NCBI GenBank assembly: GCA_964036275.1
Contig: OZ038433.1
Span: 10,531,009 to 10,595,008 of the forward strand
Reading direction: 5' to 3'
DNA length: 64,000 bases
Origin: Litoditis marina
Lineage: Eukaryota > Nematoda > Chromadorea > Rhabditida > Rhabditidae
In this document: one piece after another, positions 40,202-49,719 of the stretch
Layout of the letters: each line of letters begins with the position of its first letter
Position numbering within the stretch: the first letter of the stretch is position 1
The notes under the pieces: model-generated
What the model was told of the DNA's origin: nothing
What the model saw: only the letters and a program-made list of their open reading frames with translations
Databases searched by the model: none
Position numbers and translations under genes: made by a program

Positions 40202-41217
40202 TGTGTTCTGTAAATAAGACATAAAATAATGAGATGTTTCTGTTGGAAGTATAACTTAAACGAAGTGTTCGATTCAGGAAACGGAGGTGGCAAGAAATTA
40301 ACATAGTAAATTTAGTTTCACAGAGTAAACAACGCCCTGCTGCCTCAAGAAATCAGAAAAGCTGAGAACATGACATATGACATTTGGAAGCTTGTGCTGC
40401 TGGGGCTTGCTGTAAACAAGAAGGATGGAAGCAACAGAGTCGTTAGAACAAATAGAGCCACTCGATAGAACTTATACTTCTTTCTACTATTTGACTGCCT
40501 TCTTCAAACATGACTCAGAGAAAGCTCGAAGCTCCGTTCATGTGCGTCCGCTCGTCTCACTCTCTTTCGACTCTCTCGTGTTCTTCCACGACCGAGATCA
40601 CTAAACTACCAGTTTCTCCTAGAATCTGATCGGAATGAGGGACACAGACTGATAAACTTCGCGAGTGGGAACAGAAAAAGTTTTGATCTACAGCGTCCTA
40701 ATTTTAAAATATACGCCCTGGGCAGGTAGAAACGGGTATATCATGACTGAGAGCTTCCAACTTTATTTTTGGAAAGAGTGATATGTTTAACAGAAAGAGC
40801 GAATGAAACAATAGCTGGCAGGAAGGGAGGTAATGTTATTATTGATCATTTTTATTTATAAAATGCTCTCTGAGTAAGCCCACACAGCTGACAATTTGCG
40901 GCTACCGTACCACTGAAAGCTCAAGCAATTCTATGTTGGTGAATTTATTGTACTTTTGAAACATAGAAATTTATTTCATCAACAGAGCGGATAGAAGGTA
41001 ACTTAAGGTGTATGTTTGTGCATTTAATCAAATAGAAACTGAGATATTTCGCCACAAAAGCTTGCTAAATTGAAGAAATGGTCTCGAACAGAACGCGTTT
41101 TTTTCGCGTCGCGCGACGAAAAATCAACCGCGTGCGACGTCGCTTCAACTGTTTATTCGGTTCGCGCTTCATTTTTTGAAAGGTTGGTGAAGTAGTTCAA
41201 GTCAATTTTTCTTTTGA
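40202..41217. promoter_or_regulatory. Divergent promoter region between arl-8 and the BRK1 operon
   Basis: About 1 kb separates two divergent start codons, so it should hold both promoters. On the arl-8 side there is a likely spliced-leader acceptor (complement of 40208-40214), 7 bp from the ATG. On the BRK1 side two CpG palindromes, CGTCGCGCGACG (41107-41118) and GCGACGTCGC (41134-41143), lie 75-110 bp upstream of the ATG. A CTCTCTTTCGACTCTCTCG tract is at about 40559-40577. No TATA box is convincing. Confidence 0.6.
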
Positions 41218-42466
41218 ATGAGCTCGGGGTTCAGCAACGTTCAGCGTCAGTTACGGGAAGACTGGGATAATAGAGAATTCGAGCAGGTGGGTGAATTCTG
41301 AGCAATTACTACTCGTAAAACAATAAAATTGGATCAGGTGGTTTATTTGAGTTTTCAAACTATTCATAAAACAGAACTCTAGTGGAATCTGTTCCGTTAG
41401 AGGCATGGTGTTAGTTACTAGATTGGAAAGCTACATGTAAACAACGTATTCTTTTGAGCCATTCAAACGTTCTGAAGTTCTGATACATACACGTTCACAC
41501 CGATGCTATAGCCCTTCTTCTACGTTTTTGACTTGTTTATCGATACTCTTCATTTTTCATTTTGTATCTTATCTCTTACAGATCATCGCTGACAACATCA
41601 AGAGTATCTCGAACTTCCTTTCCAGTTTTGGTACGTTTTATCGCACCCTTGGGAAAATTGAAGTATCGCCCCCCACTTTAGTTGAGTCCCCCCCGTAGCA
41701 CTTCAACCCCCCACCCAAGCTAAAACCTGAAAATCTAGGAGAGGGGGGGGGTCAAAATTGAACTTCGACATTTACTATTTACCCCCCACTTGGGTCGGCG
41801 GGGGGTAGAACTTCAATGGTGGGGGGTCAAACTTCAACGAGTGGGGGGCTGAACTTCAATACCGGAAATGTTTACTTTTTACCCCCCACCCTCAAACTTT
41901 TGTATTGCAGGTGATAAATTGAATTATAACCCCCCGGTGGGGGGGGGGGGTCAAACTACAATTCCCCAAACGCAATACAAATTCAGAAAGGTGGGGGGTA
42001 AAAAGTCAATGTTCCCGCACCCTTTTCATAGTTTTTTTATGTGTTACATGCTCTTCGAAAGACTTTGAACTTTTCGTGAACGTTGTGGTCAAATATGGAT
42101 CAGTTCATTGTAAACCCGACGTTGGCAAACCAGTCAGTGGAGAGAAGCACAAGGTTGACGGTTCGCATGCTCTCAAATGAATTCAATTTCAAGGCAATAC
42201 TGCAATACAATCTTAGTAAGCTCATAAGCTGTATGGTTTGCGGTTCTGTTCGAGAACAATACGTGTCTTTGAGAGAATTCACCGTCGCCTCACATGTATG
42301 ATAAGTAGCTATTGTTCCTTAACTAGCGTTCCTATGGATTATATTTTCAGAGTTATCTTGTCGTTCGAAGTTAGCCACTCTTTCTGACAAGCTCAATTTG
42401 CTGGAAAGAAAAGTCGAGTTTCTTGAAGCAAGAGTATGTTTCTCTTTTGTTGTTTATGAATTTTGA
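41218..42466 (+). CDS. BRK1: BRICK1/HSPC300, small subunit of the SCAR/WAVE complex
   Basis: BRK1 is the coiled-coil subunit that helps assemble the WAVE complex, which activates Arp2/3-driven actin nucleation. Exons: 41218-41286, 41582-41630 and 42351 onward. The visible protein has the family order: [16 protein letters not shown], then [16 protein letters not shown], then [15 protein letters not shown] and [12 protein letters not shown]. This corresponds to about residues 9-67 of the animal protein. The C-terminus is uncertain. Read straight through, it ends [13 protein letters not shown] with TGA at 42464-42466. Alternatively a GTATGT donor after 42433 could join an exon 42635-42781 (NEILREIREMF..., TGA). 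The family usually ends in VTKGE-like residues, which neither version shows. The second intron (720 bp) holds a C/G-rich palindromic block. It appears to be the first gene of the operon; AATAAA occurs at 42790 and 42794. Confidence 0.85.
41640..42020. repeat. CCCCCC/GGGGGG-rich double palindrome in the BRK1 intron
   Basis: At least ten runs of six or more C or G alternate in orientation, joined by GAAGTT/AACTTC motifs (for example tgaacttcaataccgg). Two nested inverted repeats can be seen. One pairs 41655-41685 with about 41838-41868; the other pairs 41861-41890 (tttactttttaccccccacc) with 41990-42018 (ggtggggggtaaaaag). It looks like two adjacent fold-back elements of one family. The G runs could form quadruplexes on either strand. 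Confidence 0.7.
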
Positions 42467-42789
42467 TGTTTTGTCTTCTTTATGTGCTGATTCCATCATT
42501 CCATGCCTTTCTCAGTTTTTACTGACTAACCACATTTTAAACATCATAGCTTTTCGCTTGTTTTGGGAAGATGCAAGATGCGAAATTTATTTTTTCATTC
42601 AAATCTTGGTAATCTTGTATGTTTGTATCTCAAGAATGAAATACTTCGCGAAATTCGCGAAATGTTCGGACTTTGCATTCACATTCACATAAAGTGTGTT
42701 TTTCTACGAGAAGGAGTCCACGATACTAAGATGTGGAACTTCATTCATTTTCCATGTCGGCAAGTATTTTTGAAATGTTGAATCTCAAC

Positions 42790-42886
42790 AATAAATAAAA
42801 GATGCTTTCAACTTCCAAGCTGTTATTCCAACGAGTATCGTTCGATTCAGGTGACTAGAGGCGATACCCTATCCTAATCAATAAAC
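42790..42886 (+). promoter_or_regulatory. Intercistronic region: poly(A) signals and SL acceptor for nuo-3
   Basis: AATAAA at 42790-42795 and 42794-42799 should end the BRK1 transcript. A TTCGATTCAG acceptor ends at 42850, 36 bp before the nuo-3 ATG. No donor upstream would make a sensible cis intron. A poly(A)-to-acceptor distance of about 55 bp is typical of SL2-type operon junctions in nematodes. Confidence 0.65.
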
Positions 42887-44592
42887 ATGTCTGCCACCGG
42901 AAGAGTTGTCCGTTCCGGAGCTGCCGCCGTTCGCACTGTAGCCCCCGTGCAGTCCATCAACAAGGCGCAGGCTCGCCAATCCGTGCTCCAGGTCTATAAG
43001 GAACTGTGAGTGCTTTTAAATTCTAAACCTGAAACACCTAATTATATTGGTATTGTTAGTGATTCGAAGATTTCAAGGCAACTCTATAAGGAACCGTGAG
43101 TGCTGCTGAACCGGAAACACCCAGTTTTATCAGTACTGTTTGGGATTTAAACAGACTGTTCAGAATTGAAGGCAACTGCTGGCTCTCAAGCTTAGGTGGC
43201 GAAGGGATGCTGACTATAGTTGAATATAGAAAACTCCCAGCATATACATCGTACTGTGGAGGTTTTTATAGGTATAGGAGATCAGTCAATTATTAATATA
43301 CAAACCTAATTCACTTAAACTCTTAAACACATTGAAAAAAAAACTGACTAAAGGCGTGACTTTACGGCAGCATTAGTTCCCCATCCCACCTCAATTTAAC
43401 TTTGTTTATGACACTTGAAACTATGACGTGACAGCCGTCATAGTTCGGCCATTATCCTATCATCCTAATTTTTTGAAACAAACAAAACTGATGAATAGTA
43501 TAGAGCCCTTCCAAATTGGAAGTAGTTAAGAGCCCTTCCAAATTGGGAAGTTCCAATCCTTTCATTTAGTGACTATGAATGTTATTTAGAGATTCTTTTT
43601 CTACTTCACAATCCGTCCACTGCTAGCCATACCCCATACGTATACGTAACATACCCCCTATTTCCATATTGATTGATGCTAACTTTTGCCCAATTTTGAT
43701 CGCTTTTCGGTGTCGCTCATTGATTGATGCTCGCTTTTGCCATATTCCGCTAATTTTTCGGTGTCATTCATGCTCACTTCTTTCACCGCGGTCTGTAACT
43801 ATCGTTACGTATGCTGTTAGCCTAACCAATGTTCTATTCTTCAGACAGCGCCTGACTCCCAAGTTCTGGTGGGATTTCGGTATGCACGACATGCCCCTCG
43901 GAGTGTTCCGTGCCGTTCTCAAGCAGCAGTTTGTCAAGAATGCCCATATCACCGATGTTCGTGTCGTTGACAGACTCGTTGGCGAGACCAAGCAGGTGAG
44001 AATGCGAACGCGTGTTTATCTGAGCTCTCAATAGTTTACAATTGATTAGACATTGCAACTTGTATGAGTAAGTTGAGGTCTGAGTACTTTCCTAATCGTT
44101 GCTTTCACGCTTTCAATCTGTTGTGTTCCTCAACACTGGTTCCAGAATTCAACCAACGTGGCTTTCTTTGTGATCAGGTCATAAATCATTCTTGTGGTCC
44201 ACAGTGTTTTGTGGAAAGTTGGATGATTCAGTTAGATGTTTTATAATTAATAAAGTTGCACGAGCGTTCGACAGGTTAGACCGTTAGAATGTGGGTGAGC
44301 ACAATTTCAGCTGGTTTGAAATTTATGTTTGTGATTCGTATTTCTAAGAACAAAATTTGCAATTGCGTGAGTGGATCGTACATCTAGCATCCACCATAGT
44401 CACCTGCTTTTTATCTATAGATGTTCAGTGAAGATCTAGAAGGTGTTCTTGACTAATAAACTGTTCCAGCACATGTATGCCATTCGTTACGCCTTCTACA
44501 ATCCCGACCACGTACGCAACTACCTATTCCGTGAAAACGTGGAGGCCAAGCCTAAGGACTTCTTGTCGAAATTCCTCAATGGACAAGAATAA
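42887..44592 (+). CDS. nuo-3: NDUFA6 / NUO-3, LYR-family accessory subunit of mitochondrial complex I
   Basis: NDUFA6 is a matrix-side accessory subunit of NADH:ubiquinone oxidoreductase and binds acyl carrier protein through the LYR fold. Exons: 42887-43005, 43845-43995, 44470-44592; 130 residues, complete. Key segments: ARQSVLQVYKELQRLTPKFW (LYR-motif region, here VYK rather than LYR), DMPLGVFRAVLKQQF, VDRLVGETKQHMYAIRYAF, and the C-terminal KPKDFLSKFLNGQE. The N-terminus (SATGRVVRSGAAAVRTVAPV) is rich in Arg and Ala, with no acid residues. AATAAA at 44691-44696 follows the TAA by 99 bp. Intron 1 (839 bp) contains a partial copy of the exon 1/intron junction and a 51-bp tandem repeat. Intron 2 (474 bp) shows nothing recognisable. 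Confidence 0.94.
42992..43141. repeat. Micro-duplication of the nuo-3 exon 1 donor junction
   Basis: The segment tctataaggaactgtgagtg (42993 on; end of exon 1 plus donor) recurs 90 bp downstream as tctataaggaaccgtgagtg (43083 on), with similarity extending to about 43141 (cctgaaacaccta against ccggaaacaccca). The second copy retains a GTGAGT donor. Confidence 0.75.
43669..43770. repeat. Two diverged 51-bp tandem copies in nuo-3 intron
   Basis: Each copy begins TTGATTGATGCT (43669 and 43720) and ends TTTTCGGTGTC plus GCTCA or ATTCA. Divergence is about 20%. A shorter direct repeat, agcccttccaaattgg, lies upstream near 43504-43545. Confidence 0.7.
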
Positions 44593-44690
44593 TTTGGCAG
44601 TTTTCTCGTCTACGATTATTCTCGATTCTAGGGCTGCATTGTAATTAGCGAGTAGATTTGGACAGACTATTCTATGTGTCTGTCGTTTTG

Positions 44691-44979
44691 AATAAACACG
44701 ATTGCTCATTGCTCTGTTGATTTGTCATGCTCTGGTCTTCCAGCCAGTAGAATACCTCTACTTTTGTTTGTTTTGAATTTTTATCTGGTTTTGTTGGAAA
44801 CAAAGTTGTTTGTTTAGTTTTCGGCTTCTGCAGTCCATTTACCATATCATGTTTTCGAGAAGGCCCTTATCGTTTGCATGTCTTTCTTGTTCCTCAAATA
44901 ATTTGCCGTGGATGAAAGAAGTTAATGGCGAAATACTAATACTAATCTATATTTTCAAAATTCATCCTCTTTTCTAGTC
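44691..44979 (+). promoter_or_regulatory. Intercistronic region nuo-3/coq-3: poly(A) signal and SL acceptor
   Basis: AATAAA at 44691-44696 ends nuo-3. A TTTTCTAG acceptor ends at 44977, two bases before the coq-3 ATG at 44980. Such a position leaves almost no 5' UTR unless a leader is trans-spliced on. The signal-to-acceptor gap of about 280 bp is long but within operon range. Confidence 0.65.
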
Positions 44980-47900
44980 ATGACCACGGTGTCAAGTGGT
45001 CGATGTCTTCTCTACTCGCGTCGCCCTCTTTCTGGCCTGTTGCGATCCTTCTCTGCTGCCTCTCCTTCACTTGATTCGGAGGAAGTAAAGAAGTTTGGGG
45101 ATCTGTCAAGTCAATGGATGGACGAGCGGGGACCCTTCAAGGCACTACACTCGCTCAACAAGTTGAGAGTACCGTGGATAATACAGAATATCGGAAAGGT
45201 TGGTTCCTAGAGCTCGACTAAAATGAGGTGAAAAGCCGGCTTAATACGTTCATGTTTGCGAAATTTGCGTGATCAATAAGTATCGTCGCGGTTTGTTCCA
45301 GTTTGTATTGAATTAAACTAAAAAAAGTGGACAAAGAAAGAATAAGTTGTGGTTTGTAATTTGTAATCTTCAGTTGAAAGCGAGGCCTGTAAATACAATA
45401 TGGTAAAGGCCAATGATTGTTGTGCTGACATCGCATGATGAATTCTCCAAAAAAGTTTCGTTGCTATTCCTAACGCAGTTCTAGTTGTAGAAGGAGGTTC
45501 GTTCGTCGACGTCCATCCTGGATGTTGGTAGTGGCGGAGGACTGCTCTCGGTCCCGCTGGCTCGCAGCGGGTTCAAGGTCACTGGAATTGACGCGACGCC
45601 CGAAGCAGTAGGTAACTTCGCTCTGTTCGATGTTTATCTTATTGTTATCACAAATTTCGAGCAAAACGCGTCAAATAATATGGAATGACCATTCCCAGTG
45701 GCCGTATGCACCAATATTTTTTCATGCTCCCGGGAGCGTTTTTGGCCTCCCGGGAGCAAAAACCCAACCTGTTTTGCGCTCCCGGGAGCACAAAACCGCT
45801 CCCGGGAACATCAAAAAATATTGGTGCATACGGCCACAGGTGTCCAACTGATAGGTCCGCATTGAATCCTCACTGTTAGTTCCTCGAATTCCTCCATGTT
45901 TTTATGTTTTGCTTTGAAGAAGCTGTTAAATGTACTCATACACCGTGAAGTTGACAGAATAGCCACAAAAGCTGAGGAAACGGGCTACTGTTTCGCCAAT
46001 AATGGAAAATATTGCCTATTTTCGGTGCGAACTCATGTATTTTTGCAGAACCGAAAGACGGATTATTGTTTGCGGAAAAGTCTTAAACGTACTGTTTTAT
46101 CACTTGTATGCTTGTATCGTTCTATCCAGATATCTGCTGCAGAAGGGGTGCTCGAGACACCAGCACTGAGGAAGAGCGGAGTAGCCGCAAGAATCTCGTA
46201 CAAGAATACGACGGCTGAGGAGTTTGCGAATAACCACGAAAACGGTAGGTTTGGCTCTGTGGCCGTACAGTAAATGGAAATTACTAGTATTTTCATTGCT
46301 ATAGAGCTATTTCTGGAAAATATAAATAACACAGGGAGGGAAAGTGGGAGGGCTCTGTTACCTCGTTACCTGTTCAAGTCCTGGATACGACACTATCGCC
46401 TATGAGTATGGAGGTGTTGATAGTATATGTGTTTACTACCGTGATTTGTTAAAGGACTTGTTATTGCTGATGTTATGAATTGGTCCGTGGAACGGTGGAA
46501 CTTTATGATCGATTAACCCCAACCACCCTACCTGATGGTGGTCTCAGCGAATCATTATAAATTACTCACCATGTGCACGCATTAATCCGACAAATCGTTG
46601 CAATACGAGGATCGAAACATGTTTGGATATCAATATCAATTACGACGAAGAGATGGATTGTAGATGTGATTTACCCCTTGTTTCGTTAGTAATTACTTTT
46701 CTTGTCTTCGAACCGCCACAGCTTGTTTCCCCGAATCATTACCGTCCAAAGAACTAGCACGTTCATTCTTCCGTACACGAGAGGCAATTAATGTTTTGAA
46801 TTAGAAAGCGTAGAATTATCAGGTGTTGAGTATCTCACCTCACCTGTGCGTTCGAACGAAAACCATGCCAACCTATAGTTGCAAAACGTTGACTATACAA
46901 TTACAAAAGATGGTTTTAGTTTTTTCTACTTGATCATTTTCGTTAGAAAGCAATTGATGCTAATCAACTGCTCTGCTAGACCCATTCGTTCTAGCTGTCG
47001 AATAATGTACACCTCCATCAGTTTCGTAACACTTTGTCCGAACTACAAACTAGGATGTGTTTGCTAAATGCTGTCGATTGTCGATACTCGGCTTAGTTTT
47101 GGTCTTGTTTGATTAGCTGTCACTGTCTGTTTCATTCACCATTTCTCGTTCAAGGTAGTCGGAAACTGAAAAAGGCTAGAAAGAATTCCAATGCTTTGGG
47201 TCCTTACATTTGACCGTTTTGACGTTTTTCATATGGTAAAGTTAGTTCTGAGATGACGGTGAATTTTTTTCTCCCTAAAAAATCAGTTATACACTCTTTA
47301 ATTGTACTTTGGTGTGAAGAGTTAAGATATTGCTTCAAACATGTTTGTAGTCCGTCTTGAGACTCGCCGGGATTCCATTGTTCGTTTACGTGTTGTCTCT
47401 TGTCTCGCTGCGTGTTTTGTGTCCATTCCTCTGACTCTCTCCATTTCGCCCCTTTTTCGTTGGCTGTTTTGTTTGTATCGATCGCCCGGTGTCCCCGCGC
47501 TCATTTCGTGTCTGCGCCCTCTTGTTTTCTCCCGCTCTCTCGCCTCTCTCGCAGGCCGCAGTCATCAATACGCGCGCACCACACGATAATTGAAGCGAGT
47601 GAAGGAGACGTTCCATGTTTGCTGTCTCATTCTATGTTACTCTATTAGGTCACCTTTTCCCCCCCAGATCTAGAAAGTGATCGGTGACAAATTGAGCCGA
47701 GGTCATTCCACATCAGTGGTCGATTGGTAGTAACCTACCCGGGCTATACAGATTGTAAGCCTTTCTATCTTGTGTATTGTATTATAACGATCTTCCCCAA
47801 TCATATTGAATGGGTAACACAGGTTTTTGAATCGTAAGGATAGTGATGATGGCAAACAAAAATTATTCGAATGACATAACGGTTTACACGGTATTGATTT

Positions 47901-49501
47901 TTTTAAATAGCAACGTGGCTCATGTTCTGAATGTGTTTGTGCAGGCTATCGTTTTCATGTTCGAACTGATATCTAGCAACTAGCATCTCTATTGACATCT
48001 AGGTGGCAAGTTCTTCGTCAGCGTTGCTTACTCTTCTGTTTTACGTACGTATTGATAAATAACAGTTCTTCGTTCATACACAACAACTTCAACCTTGTTC
48101 CGATTTATCCTGCTTTTATTAGATTCACCTACATTGGTGTTCTTCCGAGCACATTTCGGCGGTACGCTTCGTTTCAATCTTCCAAATTATAGGAAGGCTT
48201 GAATTCTAAATTTATTGTTTTAAAATTTCTAACTTTTGATCATGTGTCTTCAATAGTCTACCTTATCTTATCAGTGATAGAAATAACTTTTTTTGCGTTA
48301 TTTGGTCACTTAAATTCAGCATTCAACTCAAGTTTGCATGAAAACAAACCATGTACTATCGCTCTATCGAAACTGTGCTGGTTTTCTCGAAGATTGGCTC
48401 TTTGGAATCGCTGTATTTTGGTGTTGATTTTGGCTACGAAGTGGGTGACTTTTCCAAACTAATTTTGTATAAACAAGTGTTGTTTATCTTTGAATGTTTC
48501 TATTCCATTGCAGCTTTCGATGCGGTGGTTGCCTCTGAGATCGCGGAGCACGTGGCCGATGTCCCCTCTTTCGTGGGGGCCTGTGCCCGAATGGCCCGAC
48601 CGGGAGCCCCCCTCTTCTTTACCACAATCAACAGGACACTACTCAGCAGGATCACGGCAGTATGGCTGGCTGAGGCGAGTCGGGGTCTAGAAACTCTTTA
48701 TTGAATATGAGTTGGTGTTGAGGATAGATTCAGTGATTGCTGGGACGGAAACATGATGATTCTATGTCTGGGCTTAGGTGAGGCTATTTGTTGTATGGAA
48801 ACTAGTGACAGGGGATAACCATAGCTGAGTTTGATCTTGATGCACGGCTATTCACGAATTTCGACCGAAAAGTACCTGTAGCTAACTGTGAACACAGCAG
48901 GATAGAGCAGCATACACCGTATTCATTTGTTTTGTATAGAGCGGTTTGATGGCTCAGCTTTTAGCGCTAGTTACGAGTATTTAGTTTTGATTTTGTAACT
49001 ATTTTCAGGAAGTCTTGCGTGTAGTGCCCCGTGGTGTTCATGACTGGAATAAGTTCATCACCCCCGATGAGCTGAGTGAAATTCTACGTGAGAATGGCTG
49101 TCGAGTAAGGTAGAGATGTTTCTCTCTCTAGGAGCATGGTAGAAATAGAGTAGTTGAGTGTATTCAATGTTGAATACTAGTCAGCTTAATCGAAAACCGA
49201 TTTCAGTGTTGAAACGTAGCCACATTTCTTCTTCTTCCCGAATCAGTTGGTTAGGTAAGAAACCGAACCACTTCCTCACTCAGTTCGGGAACAATATCAC
49301 TTGAAAAATAAGTTGTTTTGGTGGTTCACTTTTACATTTTTAATTTACCGAGAAATTCTTCACACATACAGTTGCATCGCGGAGGTATAATGTTGTACTT
49401 TCAGGGCTGTCAATGGTTTCATATACCACCCGTTGGGGAATTTCTGGGAATGGACTTCAAACAGCTGGATGAACTATGCCTTGATGGCCGAGAAGATGTG
49501 A
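44980..49501 (+). CDS. coq-3: COQ-3, mitochondrial ubiquinone biosynthesis O-methyltransferase
   Basis: COQ3 performs both O-methylations of the ubiquinone head group, using S-adenosylmethionine, on the matrix side of the inner membrane. Exons: 44980-45198, 45491-45607, 46130-46244, 48514-48674, 49009-49109, 49405-49501; 269 residues, the family's length. The N-terminus (MTTVSSGRCLLYSRRPLSGL) is an Arg/Ser-rich targeting peptide. Methyltransferase motif I reads ILDVGSGGGLLSVPLAR (Ser where Cys is common), followed by VTGIDATPEA, FDAVVASEIAEHVADV, FFTTINRTLLS, VVPRGVHDWNKFITPDEL and the C-terminal FIYHPLGNFWEWTSNSWMNY. Intron 4 appears to be GC-AG (donor GAG/GCGAGT at 48675). Intron 3 is 2.27 kb and has a pyrimidine-rich tract at 47340-47580 but no gene I can support. 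Confidence 0.94.
45696..45839. mobile_element. 138-bp perfect-ended MITE with CCCGGG palindromes in coq-3 intron
   Basis: The element spans 45699-45836. Its inverted ends are identical for 24 bp (TGGCCGTATGCACCAATATT...). The flanking CAG at 45696-45698 and 45837-45839 may be a 3-bp duplication. Inside are three full CTCCCGGGAG palindromes (45727, 45747, 45779) and a fourth slightly altered one (about 45798). No coding capacity. Confidence 0.75.
47340..47580 (+). other. Pyrimidine-rich tract in the long coq-3 intron
   Basis: About 240 bp dominated by C and T, ending in CGCTCTCTCGCCTCTCTCGC. The rest of the 2.27-kb intron (46245-48513) has no coding signal I can defend. The tract resembles CT-rich stretches upstream of arl-8 and the GAGAGAGTG motifs near 58750-59025. 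An internal promoter is possible but unproven. Confidence 0.35.
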
Positions 49502-49719
49502 AGATATATATTGAATGTTTTTGTATATGCATTTTTGCTCAAATAATGATAATATGTATATCTCTGTATTTTTTCAACTCCATGCCGTTTATTCGGCTTC
49601 GTATCTTGTCGTTTAGTATTTTGTGTCGGTTCTTTTTGCTTTTCTTCGAATTGACCATTTTATGTTTTTTCTGTGATTTCAGTGGTTACTCGTACTTGAC
49701 CCACCAATAACAACACAAA
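49502..49719 (+). promoter_or_regulatory. Intercistronic region coq-3/gdi-1 with SL acceptor
   Basis: Only 218 bp separate the coq-3 TGA from the gdi-1 ATG. A strong TGTGATTTCAG acceptor ends at 49682, 37 bp before the ATG, preceded by a long T-rich stretch. No AATAAA is seen in the gap; a variant signal must be used. This fits trans-splicing of a downstream operon gene. Confidence 0.6.

Noticed and set aside
41640..42020. Interstitial telomere or satellite
   Set aside because: The C/G runs are not in a telomeric TTAGGC unit and alternate in orientation, so fold-back elements fit better.
45630..45851. Gly/Pro-rich small protein across the CCCGGG element
   Set aside because: The frame is produced by the palindromes. 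It lies in a coq-3 intron and inside a symmetric MITE.
47341..47648. Open frames in the CT-rich part of coq-3 intron 3
   Set aside because: Low-complexity pyrimidine sequence opens several overlapping frames on both strands. None resembles a protein family.
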